Positions 1 through 6,872 are shown, counted from the first letter of the stretch. The stretch: 6,964 nt of DNA from Muribaculaceae bacterium (GCA_017962285.1 JAGCVR010000117.1:1-6964), one strand, 5' to 3'. A program made the numbers and translations. Notes: a model not told the origin generated them from the letters alone.

Positions 1-1643
1 CACGAATACTTGGGATTCTCGTAGGGGAAGAAACCGCAGAATGCGAGACGTTTCTGGGTAGTGTACTGACCATTCTGGATGGTGTAGGCCGTTCCGGTTT
101 TCCCGGCAATCTCCACTTTGTCGCTGCGAACCCACTTGCGTGCAGTGCCACGGTCGCCCCACACCACATCGTGCAGCATGATGCGAAGCTTTTTCGCATT
201 CTCCGGGCTGCACACCTGCTGGCGGATGTAACTCACCGGTACAATCGAGTCGGGTTCACCCTCGCGCGAAAGTTTTTTAACCAGATGCGGACGGACATAC
301 TTTCCGTCGTTGGCAATGGCATTGTAGATTGCCAGAGTGCTTAGCGGCGGAATAAGGGATGAATAGCCGAAGCACATACGGGTCAGCGCCACACGGTCGG
401 CCTTTTTACGCCCAAGGCGCTGAAGCACCGGGGTCTTCTCTCCACCGATGCCGGAGTTGATAGGATCAAAGAATCCCATCTCTTCAAGACGGTCGTGGAA
501 TTTACCCGGATCAGTGGCGTATTTGCGTGTGATTATCTTCGACATTCCTATATTAGACGATGTCTCAATAATCTCTCGTGGCGACAAAGCTGCGCCTCCA
601 TGCGGGTCTTTTATGGGTCGGCCCTCATAGTTCCACACCGAACCTGTCTGAATCTTCTCGTCAATGTCGCTTACTATTCCGTCTTCAAGTGCCACCATCA
701 TTGATATGGGTTTCATCACCGAGCCGGGCTCATAGCCCAGAACAGCATTGTTCTTACCCTCGATATAATCGCCGAACGTGTCGTCCCATTCAAGATTGGA
801 AATAGCCTTGATTTCGCCGGTCTTCACCTCCATGAGAATAGCGGTACCCCACTTGGCGTCTGTTTCCTTGCACATATCATAGAGCTCGGTCTCCACAATA
901 TCCTGCAGGCCCACATTGATTGTAGTGGTGATGTCGTAACCTTTCTTGGCTGGCTTGACCTCCCATTTCTTTATGTTCGACGTGAGTTGTATCCATTTTT
1001 CCACTCCAGGAGTGCCGTAAAGCAGCGAGTCGAGGGCCATTTCCAGTCCCGACCTGCCGTGCTTTGTGCGGCTGGTTTCATTCTCGCTCACACTTCCTAT
1101 GCTTCGCGATGCCATTGAGCCATAGGGCTTGCTCCGCTTTGGTTCTTTCTCATAGTAAAAACCACTCTTGTTCTTTTTCTGATTGAGAAAAGGAAATGTG
1201 CGAAGCCGCTTGTATTCCGAATGAGTAAGCAACCGCCCCACCAGGCGGAACGAACGTTTTTTCTTGGCTTTCCCGTCTTCCAGTTTCTCCTGCCACTGCT
1301 CCGCGGTCATGCTGGGGTCGAAAGCGTGAAGGCTGTCGCAGAGTGCCGGCAGACAAGCATAGAAGACAGAATCGTTGATTCCCGCCGTCTTCCAGTCGAT
1401 TCGAGCCGTATAGAACAGCAGGTTAGCCGCCAGCACCGACCCGTCGTCGGCAAGGAGCATTCCGCGTTCGGGCATCTTTTCGCTCTCACGTGTGAGCACA
1501 CTGTCGGCCTTTGCGTTCCACGCCGGAGCGTGGACTATCGTGGTCTTAAACAAGGTGTAGCCAATCCATGACGCAAACATCAATATACATAGTATCAGCC
1601 ACAGGGAACGCCCCAATATATGATCTTTGTTCGACTTTTTCAT
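1..1643 (-). CDS. ftsI: FtsI-type class B penicillin-binding protein (septal peptidoglycan transpeptidase), C-terminus cut by window edge
   Basis: This protein cross-links septal peptidoglycan in the periplasm as part of the divisome. The window shows 547 codons, open throughout in one frame. A short cytoplasmic tail (residues 1-9) precedes one membrane segment (about 11-33). A PBP-dimer-type region follows, with PERG near residue 60 and the HGRSGLE stretch near 200. All three transpeptidase motifs are intact: SVMK with catalytic Ser308 in EPGSVMKP, SSN at 362-364, and KTGTA from Lys515. The ATG at 1643-1641 overlaps the ftsL stop as ATGA, which fixes the start and suggests translational coupling. 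Bacteroidetes homologues are about 700 residues and often end in a PASTA domain; that part would lie beyond position 1 and cannot be seen. Position directly after rsmH and ftsL favours FtsI over an elongation PBP2. Confidence 0.96.
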   Translation of the reverse strand, partial: MKKSNKDHILGRSLWLILCILMFASWIGYTLFKTTIVHAPAWNAKADSVLTRESEKMPERGMLLADDGSVLAANLLFYTARIDWKTAGINDSVFYACLPALCDSLHAFDPSMTAEQWQEKLEDGKAKKKRSFRLVGRLLTHSEYKRLRTFPFLNQKKNKSGFYYEKEPKRSKPYGSMASRSIGSVSENETSRTKHGRSGLEMALDSLLYGTPGVEKWIQLTSNIKKWEVKPAKKGYDITTTINVGLQDIVETELYDMCKETDAKWGTAILMEVKTGEIKAISNLEWDDTFGDYIEGKNNAVLGYEPGSVMKPISMMVALEDGIVSDIDEKIQTGSVWNYEGRPIKDPHGGAALSPREIIETSSNIGMSKIITRKYATDPGKFHDRLEEMGFFDPINSGIGGEKTPVLQRLGRKKADRVALTRMCFGYSSLIPPLSTLAIYNAIANDGKYVRPHLVKKLSREGEPDSIVPVSYIRQQVCSPENAKKLRIMLHDVVWGDRGTARKWVRSDKVEIAGKTGTAYTIQNGQYTTQKRLAFCGFFPYENPKYS

Positions 1644-1999
1644 TTTGCGGAGAGTTTATAGGGTGGTTGATCGGGTGCGGTGAGATTGATGCGCATTGTA
1701 TCGATGAATTGCTTCATCTGGCTCTCGCGTATCATTGAGTTGTACTTTGCGCTTGCGTTCACGCAATCTGTGCGGGCATTATCCAGTTCTTCCGTAAGCA
1801 TCATCACTTTCTCCAGGTTACTCTGGGTCTCGTATTTCTGGGCGATATAGGTCAGCATCATTATCGTCACTGCAATGATGTAGGCCCAGTTCTGCCGATA
1901 GAAATCAAACGACACAAACAACTTCCCCTGAATCACTCGCTTCAGGAAACTGAGTGGTCCTCGACCAAGACTTTTCTTTTTTTTGTTATTGCCCGACAT
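1640..1999 (-). CDS. ftsL: FtsL-like cell-division protein (short bitopic coiled-coil protein)
   Basis: The 119-residue protein has a Lys/Arg-rich cytoplasmic tail (residues 1-36, with KKKK at 6-9), one membrane helix (about 38-54, NWAYIIAVTIMMLTYIAQ), and a periplasmic helical stretch (about 55-100) likely to form a coiled coil. In the divisome FtsL pairs with DivIC/FtsB and activates FtsW-FtsI. FtsL sequences diverge widely, so the call rests mainly on topology, size and position between rsmH and ftsI, which is the standard dcw place for ftsL. It begins 45 bp after rsmH and overlaps the ftsI start by 4 bp (ATGA). The periplasmic part ends in a proline-containing tail (DQPPYKL). The lone Cys79 is not part of any motif I recognise. 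Function is by family and context, with no catalytic residues expected. Confidence 0.85.
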   Translation of the reverse strand: MSGNNKKKKSLGRGPLSFLKRVIQGKLFVSFDFYRQNWAYIIAVTIMMLTYIAQKYETQSNLEKVMMLTEELDNARTDCVNASAKYNSMIRESQMKQFIDTMRINLTAPDQPPYKLSAK

Positions 2000-2044
2000 T
2001 GATATTTCGTTTTCTTGTTATCAACTATGATTATCACACTTTGC

Positions 2045-2962
2045 CTAAGCGTCGTAAATTCGCTCGGCTATCCGCAGTTTGGCACTTCGTGAACGCGGAT
2101 TCTGCTCCACCTCATCGCCTCCCGGCACTATCACCTTGCTGTTAACGGCCTTAAAGGGCGTGATAATGCGTCCATAGAAGTCTTTCTCTATCTTTCCGTC
2201 AACGTTTCCACTGCGGATGAAATTCTTCACCAGCCGGTCTTCGAGCGAATGATATGTTATCACGGCGAGCCGACCTCCTGGATTGAGCACTTCCACACAC
2301 TGGCTGAGCAGACTCTTCAAAGCCGTCATTTCTCCGTTAACTTCGATGCGCAGCGCCTGGAAAACCTGCGCGAGTTCTTTCTTCTCCTGCGACAGACGGA
2401 TGTGAGGCCGTACCACGGCGAGTAAATCTCCAATGGTGTTTACAGGCTTGCTGTCTCGCGTCGCCATAATGCTGTGAGCAATTCGCCGTGCCTGACGCAA
2501 CTCGCCATAGAGATAGAACACGTCGGCAAGCTGCTCCTCGCTGTAGTCCGAGAGGACTTTGCGCGCGTCAAGAGAGCCGCTCTTGTTCATCCTCATGTCG
2601 AGTAATCCGTCGTCATACCTGAACGAGAAACCTCGCGACGGGTCATCGAAATGATGCGACGAAACGCCCAAGTCGGCGAGTATGCCATCCACCTTCTGCA
2701 CGCCATAATACCTGAGAAAATTCTTCAGAAACGCGAAATTGCTGTGTACAAATGTAAACCGGTTGTCGTCGATGCTGTTTTCGCGAGCCTCAATGTCCTG
2801 ATCGAACGAAAGCAACCGCCCACCCGCACCAAGCCTGCTCAATATAGCGCGGCTATGCCCACCACCGCCAAACGTCACATCAACATAAATCCCATCGGGA
2901 TTGATGTCAAGTCCCGAAATGGTCTCATTGAGCAATGCAGGTGTGTGGTAAGTTGTCGTCAT
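2045..2962 (-). CDS. rsmH: 16S rRNA (cytosine-1402-N4)-methyltransferase RsmH (MraW)
   Basis: RsmH transfers a methyl group from S-adenosylmethionine to N4 of C1402 in the ribosomal P site, a cytoplasmic activity that tunes start-codon selection. The 305 residues match the family length. Visible hallmarks are the N-terminal YHTPALLNE stretch, the SAM-binding loop VTFGGGGHS (29-37), the acidic FDQD (53-56), the DLGVSS and DDPSRGFSF block (97-114), DMRM (122-125), VITYHSLEDR, and the C-terminal NPRSRSAKLRIAER signature. The ATG at 2962-2960 lies just before the conserved N-terminus. It is the first gene of the dcw cluster here, with 328 bp of non-coding DNA separating it from deoC upstream. No mraZ comes before it, although mraZ is its usual neighbour. 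Transcription probably starts at the candidate promoters at 3044-3081. Confidence 0.97.
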   Translation of the reverse strand: MTTTYHTPALLNETISGLDINPDGIYVDVTFGGGGHSRAILSRLGAGGRLLSFDQDIEARENSIDDNRFTFVHSNFAFLKNFLRYYGVQKVDGILADLGVSSHHFDDPSRGFSFRYDDGLLDMRMNKSGSLDARKVLSDYSEEQLADVFYLYGELRQARRIAHSIMATRDSKPVNTIGDLLAVVRPHIRLSQEKKELAQVFQALRIEVNGEMTALKSLLSQCVEVLNPGGRLAVITYHSLEDRLVKNFIRSGNVDGKIEKDFYGRIITPFKAVNSKVIVPGGDEVEQNPRSRSAKLRIAERIYDA

Positions 2963-2990
2963 GATTTTACTTCGCTGATTTACTTTTCTT

Positions 2991-3038
2991 AATTCGGGAG
3001 CAGGATTGTCTAAAACACTAAAATTCAGCCTCCGAATT
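2991..3038 (-). promoter_or_regulatory. Possible hairpin in the rsmH 5' leader
   Basis: On the transcript strand AATTCGGAG (3038-3030) can pair with CTCCCGAATT (3000-2991), giving a 9-bp stem with one bulged C and a loop of 29 nt. If transcription starts about 6 nt after the -7 element at 3044-3052, the first arm would lie at the very 5' end of the mRNA. The pairing is seen in the sequence; any effect on stability or translation is inference, and the long loop makes the fold only moderately convincing. Confidence 0.3.
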
Positions 3039-3043
3039 GGGTT

Positions 3044-3077
3044 GTAAAGTTACAAACAAACTTGCATAGTTTGCAAA
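3044..3077 (-). promoter_or_regulatory. Candidate Bacteroidetes-type promoter for rsmH-ftsL-ftsI
   Basis: On the minus strand a TTTG (3077-3074) is followed after 21 nt by TAACTTTAC (3052-3044). This matches the known Bacteroidetes pattern of a -33 TTTG and a -7 TAnnTTTG with one mismatch (A for G at the last core base). The predicted start near 3037-3039 would give a leader of about 75 nt before the rsmH ATG. It lies downstream of the deoC terminator, as expected for a separate transcription unit. Confidence 0.5.
3057..3073. repeat. Perfect 17-bp inverted repeat inside the rsmH promoter spacer
   Basis: The plus strand reads CAAACT-TGCAT-AGTTTG: 6-bp perfect arms (3057-3062 and 3068-3073) around a 5-bp spacer. 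It fills most of the gap between the candidate -33 and -7 elements, where a repressor would block the polymerase. Overlapping it, TTTGCAAA (3070-3077) is itself palindromic. An operator role is inferred from position only; such short repeats also occur by chance in AT-rich DNA. Confidence 0.35.
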
Positions 3078-3081
3078 TTTA
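3073..3081 (-). promoter_or_regulatory. Second candidate -7 element upstream of rsmH
   Basis: TAAATTTGC on the minus strand is an exact TAnnTTTG match. I see no good TTTG at the expected 19-21 nt upstream, so it is a weaker whole promoter than the one at 3044-3077 despite the better -7. It overlaps the -33 of that promoter, so the two could not be occupied at once. Use of this one would lengthen the leader to about 105 nt. Confidence 0.3.
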
Positions 3082-3218
3082 AATTCACTTTTTTTCATTG
3101 GATTTGAAAAAAGTTATTAACAACCCTTTTTCGGACGTCTGATGATGCGGAGTTTGGGAAATTAACTTTTGAAAATTCAGGCAACTTACATTTCAAAACA
3201 CGAACTAAGTGTTTACAC

Positions 3219-3246
3219 AAAAAACAGCCGGGCATCTACCCGGCTG
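3219..3246 (-). terminator. Intrinsic terminator of the apt-uvrC-dtd-MazG-deoC unit
   Basis: A perfect 8-bp GC-rich stem (CAGCCGGG at 3225-3232 with CCCGGCTG at 3239-3246) encloses a 6-nt loop. On the minus strand it is followed directly by six T (3224-3219). The T run exists on that side only, so it acts on minus-strand transcripts. It lies 44 nt after the deoC stop and insulates the dcw genes from readthrough. Confidence 0.92.
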
Positions 3247-3255
3247 CTTCATGCA

Positions 3256-3269
3256 TCCTCAGTTGAGGA
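3256..3269 (-). other. Small hairpin between the deoC stop and the terminator
   Basis: TCCTC (3256-3260) and GAGGA (3265-3269) form a 5-bp stem around a 4-nt loop. It sits in the deoC 3' untranslated region just before the terminator stem. There is no T tract after it, so it is not a terminator by itself. It could help protect the mRNA 3' end or be chance. Confidence 0.3.
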
Positions 3270-3290
3270 AAAATACTGTATTACACGTGT

Positions 3291-4193
3291 TTAGAATGGT
3301 TTTTCGCCACTCTCCGTGAATGATTCAAACAATGCGTTAGCAAGACTGGAAGCACCGATGCGGAACAATCCGTTGTTCAGCCACTCTTCGCCAAGAACCT
3401 CTTTAACTATGGTATAGTACTTCACAGCCTCTTCCGTAGTGCGGACTCCTCCCGAAGGTTTGAAACCGATTTTCACGCCGTGCTTCTCATAATATTCCTT
3501 AATGCACTGGCACATTACATAAGCAGCTTCAAGGCTTGCGCCCGGATAAATCTTACCTGTTGACGTCTTGATGAAATCAGCGCCCGAATACATTGCCAGC
3601 AACGATGCTTTCTTGATGTTCTCGGCTGTCTTGAGCAAACCGGTTTCGAGAATCACCTTCAAGTGGTGCTCGCCCATCACGTGCTTAATTTCGCTGATTT
3701 CGTCGCACAGTTCCTCATAAGCGCCATCGCGGAAATATCCCACATTGAGAACGATGTCCACCTCGTCGGCACCATCGGCGAGAGCGAGAGCAGTTTCTGC
3801 CACTTTCGTCTCGAGGTGAGCCTGCGACGACGGGAAGCAGGCACTGCAAACAGCGATATTCACATCGCTCACTTCAAGGTTCGCACGTACCACACCGGCA
3901 AAATTAGAATATACACAAATGGCTGCCACATTCTTATATTCCGGATATTTAACCCAGTAATCATTCACTTTCTTAGTAAATGCAGCCACACTCTGCTCAC
4001 TGTCCTCGGTCCCAAGTGTAGTGAGGTCAACACAGTTGAGCAAGAACTGATATACGTCCTTGCGCTGGTTTTCTGCTTCATGTTCAGCGAGCAGCTTTTC
4101 AACGGCAGCTTTTACCTGCGCATCATCACTTACTACATTACTTCCTGCTAAAACGCTCTGATACTTGTCAAGAGCTTCATGATTGTGTTCCAT
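3291..4193 (-). CDS. deoC: Deoxyribose-phosphate aldolase, class I
   Basis: DeoC splits 2-deoxyribose-5-phosphate into glyceraldehyde-3-phosphate and acetaldehyde in the cytoplasm, the last step of deoxynucleoside breakdown. The catalytic set is intact: Lys209 in DFIKTSTGK forms the Schiff base, with Asp146 in EVDIVLN and Lys245 in GFKPSGGVRT assisting. These correspond to E. coli K167, D102 and K201. At 300 residues it is about 40 longer than the E. coli enzyme, mostly through a charged N-terminal region (roughly residues 1-55) that I recognise from Bacteroides DeoC proteins. The ATG at 4193-4191 retains that region. It is the last gene of its unit, 31 bp after the MazG-like gene and followed by a strong terminator. 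No deoA, deoB or deoD is next to it here. Confidence 0.97.
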   Translation of the reverse strand: MEHNHEALDKYQSVLAGSNVVSDDAQVKAAVEKLLAEHEAENQRKDVYQFLLNCVDLTTLGTEDSEQSVAAFTKKVNDYWVKYPEYKNVAAICVYSNFAGVVRANLEVSDVNIAVCSACFPSSQAHLETKVAETALALADGADEVDIVLNVGYFRDGAYEELCDEISEIKHVMGEHHLKVILETGLLKTAENIKKASLLAMYSGADFIKTSTGKIYPGASLEAAYVMCQCIKEYYEKHGVKIGFKPSGGVRTTEEAVKYYTIVKEVLGEEWLNNGLFRIGASSLANALFESFTESGEKPF

Positions 4194-4224
4194 AAAAAAT
4201 CTTTTTCTTAATGTTTATGTTAAT

Positions 4225-4551
4225 TTATGTGAGTTTTTCATTATTCTTATGCCGAAGCGCATCCCTGCCGGTTTTTTTCTCGAAATTCCGTTCAAGAGCC
4301 TCACTGAGATTCACCCCTGTCTGGTTGGCAATACAGATGAGCACCCAGAGCACATCGGCGAGTTCATCGCCAAGATATGCGTTTTCCTCGCCTTTCTTAA
4401 ACGACTGATCGCCGTAACGACGCGACATCACACGCGCCACCTCTCCCACTTCCTCGGTGAGAACCGCCATGTTTGTGAGTTCGCTGAAATACCGCACGCC
4501 ATAACGACGTATCCATTCATCAACCCGTTTCTGCGCCTCGTCAATTGTCAT
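4225..4551 (-). CDS. MazG-like nucleotide pyrophosphohydrolase
   Basis: This 108-residue single-domain protein resembles the MazG / all-alpha NTP pyrophosphatase superfamily, which hydrolyses (d)NTPs to (d)NMP and pyrophosphate using Mg2+. The metal-binding pattern is present: EEVGE (Glu33, Glu34, Glu37) and the ELAD motif (Glu63, Asp66), on predicted helices. It is far shorter than E. coli MazG (about 260 residues, two domains) and closer to the small dCTPase-like or iMazG proteins. The exact substrate cannot be read from sequence. The ATG at 4551-4549 lies 12 bp after the dtd stop. Placement among repair and salvage genes suggests a house-cleaning role against damaged or non-canonical nucleotides. 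The C-terminus (residues 91-108) is charged and probably disordered. Confidence 0.88.
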   Translation of the reverse strand: MTIDEAQKRVDEWIRRYGVRYFSELTNMAVLTEEVGEVARVMSRRYGDQSFKKGEENAYLGDELADVLWVLICIANQTGVNLSEALERNFEKKTGRDALRHKNNEKLT

Positions 4552-4563
4552 AACCTTACAAAG

Positions 4564-5016
4564 TTAATACTTAATTTTCGAATCCACAAGTATTGTAATC
4601 GGACCATCGTTAATTAATTCCACCTGCATATCGGCACCAAAGACACCCTTCTTTACTTCCCTGCCCAGCAAATCACTAACCACCGAGCAATAATGCTCAT
4701 AGAGCGGAATGGTGAGTTCGTGACCCGCCGCGTGAATGTAAGACGGACGGTTACCCTTCTTGGTTGAAGCGTTCAGTGTAAACTGACTTACCGCCAGCAC
4801 CTCTCCGCCTACTTCAGCCACGCTTCGGTTCATCACTCCGTTTTCGTCGTTGAAAATGCGCATGTTCACAGTCTTCTGCGCAAGCCACTCGGCATCGGAC
4901 GTATCGTCGCCCACAGCGACCCCCACGAGCACCATGAGCCCCTCTCCTATCTGACTGTGAATCTCGCCTTTTATCGTCACGGAAGACCGCCTAACTCTCT
5001 GTATTACTATCCTCAT
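4564..5016 (-). CDS. dtd: D-aminoacyl-tRNA deacylase (D-Tyr-tRNA(Tyr) deacylase)
   Basis: Dtd removes D-amino acids, and also mischarged glycine, from tRNA, protecting translation in the cytoplasm; it works as a homodimer. At 150 residues it is full length. Both family motifs are intact: SQFTL (77-81) and NDGPIT (136-141), whose Gly138-Pro139 is the cross-subunit cis-proline motif that rejects L-amino acids. The N-terminal MRIVIQRVRRSSVTI and the KKGNRPSY segment (86-93) are also typical. The ATG at 5016-5014 lies inside the end of uvrC, a 26-bp overlap in a different frame. Starting there keeps the conserved first strand, so the overlap is real and suggests translational coupling to uvrC. 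Confidence 0.97.
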   Translation of the reverse strand: MRIVIQRVRRSSVTIKGEIHSQIGEGLMVLVGVAVGDDTSDAEWLAQKTVNMRIFNDENGVMNRSVAEVGGEVLAVSQFTLNASTKKGNRPSYIHAAGHELTIPLYEHYCSVVSDLLGREVKKGVFGADMQVELINDGPITILVDSKIKY

Positions 5017-6850
5017 TAATTAATATATTTAAGCGTTCAGCATTAAGGTGTTCATGGATGGAGGAAGCCTTCTTCTCCCCCACCACAGCAGCAATCTGCT
5101 CCAAAGAAGCCTGACGGAGCCGCTTGAGGCTCTTGAAATGCTTAAGCAGAATGGTTTTCGTGGCTGGACCAATGCCTTTTATGTCATCAAGTTCCGACTT
5201 AATCTGGGCCTTGCTGCGGCGATTGCGATGGTGCTCTATCCCGAAACGGTGCGACTCGTCGCGCAGACGCTGGATAACCCGCAGTGTCTCGCTGTTTTTA
5301 TCAACGTACAGAGGCACGTTGTCGCCAGGGAAATAAATCTCGTCAAGGCGCTTGGCTATACCAACCACCGAAATCTGCCCATGAAGCCCAATCTCGTCAA
5401 GTGCTTCGATAGCGGCTGAAATCTGCCCTTTACCGCCGTCGAGGACAATCAGTTGCGGCAAGTCCTGCATCTCGGCTAGCAATCGGGAATACCGACGGTT
5501 TATCACTTCTTTCATGCTGGCGAAATCATCGGGGCCCTCCACGGTTTTAATATTGAAATGCCGATAGTCCCGCTTCGATGGCTTTCCGTTGACAAACACC
5601 ACGCACGAAGCCACAGGTTGCGCTCCCTGTATATTGGAGTTGTCGAAGCACTCAATCCGCCTGGGCAACTCCGGCAGATGAAGGTCCTTCTGTATCTGAG
5701 TCAGAAGTCTCGTTGTGCGCTGCTCGGGATTCAGCTTCTCCATCCGCTTGATTTTGTCGGCCCTGTATTGCTCAGCGTTTTTCAGGGAAATTTCAAGCAG
5801 CTTCCGCTTGTCGCCGCGCTGGGGAACCATAAAATGGATATCGGCAAACTCCGTGTCGGGCAACACATTAACTATTGTCTCCTTCACATCATCACGCTGA
5901 TATGTCTCGGCAAACCGGTGGCGAAGCTCCTCAACGGAAAGCGACATCAGGTGGCCGTCGGTTTCATCGATTTCGTTCTGCTGCAAACGGAATTCCAGGG
6001 TAAAACACTGAACTATCGAGCCGTGCCTGAGATGAAGATAGTTGACATAAGCCGCAGTTTCATCCCTCACGAGCGAGAACACATCGGTGTTATGTATCTG
6101 AGGCGTAACCACCACTGAACGAGCACGATACTTGTCCACAAGCATGTATTTTCTCTTGAGAACCTCAGCTTCTTCGAAGCGCAGCTGAGACGAAAGCACC
6201 GTCATTTCTTCAATGAGATAATCGCACAGTTGTTTCGTGTCGCCATTGAGAATCTGCCTTATCTCATCCATATATTCCTTATATTTGTCGGCACTCACCT
6301 TGCCCTGACAACACCCTTCACAATTCTTAATATGATACTGAAGGCACAACCGGTGCTTCAATGCCGAAATGGTTTCCGGTGTTATCGAATGTCGGCAGGT
6401 GCGAATAGGATACAATTCCCGTATCAAATCCATTATGGTTTTTGCCACTTCAACCTTAGGATATGGGCCAAAACTCTTCGCGCCCCTGGGCAACGCATCA
6501 CGCGTCATGAACACCCGTGGATACATCTCATTGGTGACACATATCCACGGATAAGACTTGTCGTCTTTCAGCATCACATTGTAACGAGGTTGCAGCTCTT
6601 TAATCAGACTGTTTTCAAGGTCAAGGGCCTCCTCCTCATTATTGACGACCGTATATTCCAAATCATGTATGTTGCGCACGAGCACATTAGTCCGAGCCAC
6701 CGCATGAACCTTGTTGAAATAAGAACTCACACGGCGCTTCAGGTTCTTTGCCTTGCCCACATATATTATCTCTCCATCGCTGTTCTTGTAGCGATACACG
6801 CCGGGCGAATCAGGCAAAAGACTGATCTTCAGTTTCAGCTCGTCGCTCAA
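4991..6850 (-). CDS. uvrC: Excinuclease ABC subunit C (UvrC), TTG start
   Basis: UvrC makes the two incisions around a lesion after UvrA and UvrB have found it. Domains in order over 619 residues: GIY-YIG nuclease for the 3' cut (GVY 17-19, YVG 30-32, Arg39, Glu79); a cysteine cluster (Cys152, 169, 177, 181); UVR domain that binds UvrB (about 208-242); RNase H-like nuclease for the 5' cut (Asp403 in CFDNSNIQG, Asp471 in VLDGGKGQ, RDESHRFG with His534); and tandem helix-hairpin-helix DNA binding (about 550-605). The start is TTG at 6850-6848: an in-frame stop lies four codons upstream, and the next Met is residue 93, past the GIY-YIG core. It follows apt by 22 bp, and dtd overlaps its end by 26 bp. 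Confidence 0.97.
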   Translation of the reverse strand: MSDELKLKISLLPDSPGVYRYKNSDGEIIYVGKAKNLKRRVSSYFNKVHAVARTNVLVRNIHDLEYTVVNNEEEALDLENSLIKELQPRYNVMLKDDKSYPWICVTNEMYPRVFMTRDALPRGAKSFGPYPKVEVAKTIMDLIRELYPIRTCRHSITPETISALKHRLCLQYHIKNCEGCCQGKVSADKYKEYMDEIRQILNGDTKQLCDYLIEEMTVLSSQLRFEEAEVLKRKYMLVDKYRARSVVVTPQIHNTDVFSLVRDETAAYVNYLHLRHGSIVQCFTLEFRLQQNEIDETDGHLMSLSVEELRHRFAETYQRDDVKETIVNVLPDTEFADIHFMVPQRGDKRKLLEISLKNAEQYRADKIKRMEKLNPEQRTTRLLTQIQKDLHLPELPRRIECFDNSNIQGAQPVASCVVFVNGKPSKRDYRHFNIKTVEGPDDFASMKEVINRRYSRLLAEMQDLPQLIVLDGGKGQISAAIEALDEIGLHGQISVVGIAKRLDEIYFPGDNVPLYVDKNSETLRVIQRLRDESHRFGIEHHRNRRSKAQIKSELDDIKGIGPATKTILLKHFKSLKRLRQASLEQIAAVVGEKKASSIHEHLNAERLNILINEDSNTES

Positions 6851-6872
6851 TTCAGGGAATTATATTGTAAAC

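Larger units (their letters stand above)
2963..3290. other. Non-coding gap between deoC and rsmH
   Basis: These 328 bp contain no credible gene. The minus strand is broken by frequent stops in all frames, and I see no trace of an mraZ reading frame. From the deoC side the stretch holds a small hairpin (3256-3269), the deoC terminator (3219-3246), an AT-rich block with A and T runs at 3089-3112, then promoter-like elements and an inverted repeat (3044-3081). A leader of about 75-110 nt before rsmH follows. The A/T runs form an imperfect inverted repeat (3087-3096 with 3106-3114), which may simply reflect AT richness near a promoter. Confidence 0.8.

Noticed and set aside
1257..1262. Run of six T that might mark a frameshift in ftsI
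   Set aside because: The start codon and the SVMK, SSN and KTGTA motifs are all in the same phase, so no frameshift is present.
1221..1571. Plus-strand open frame of 116 codons and minus-strand frames at 1150-1356 and 1307-1501
   Set aside because: All lie within ftsI, whose frame runs unbroken from 1643 to the window edge with motifs in phase at both ends.
2000..2044. Possible internal promoter between rsmH and ftsL (TTATCA repeated)
   Set aside because: The 45-bp gap has no TTTG / TAnnTTTG pair; two short AT-rich repeats alone are not evidence.
3087..3114. A/T-run inverted repeat that might be a second terminator
   Set aside because: The stem is almost entirely A:T with a bulge and lies downstream of an already strong terminator; more likely AT-rich promoter-upstream DNA.
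3663..4151. Plus-strand open frame of 162 codons
   Set aside because: Antisense to deoC, including its conserved core; low-information translation consistent with a shadow.
4183..4617. Plus-strand open frame of 144 codons with hydrophobic start
   Set aside because: Antisense to the MazG-like gene; the hydrophobic residues come from the AT-rich gap and the complement of that gene.
5558..6118. Plus-strand open frame of 186 codons
   Set aside because: Fully antisense to the middle of uvrC, no recognisable domain, no promoter-like sequence.
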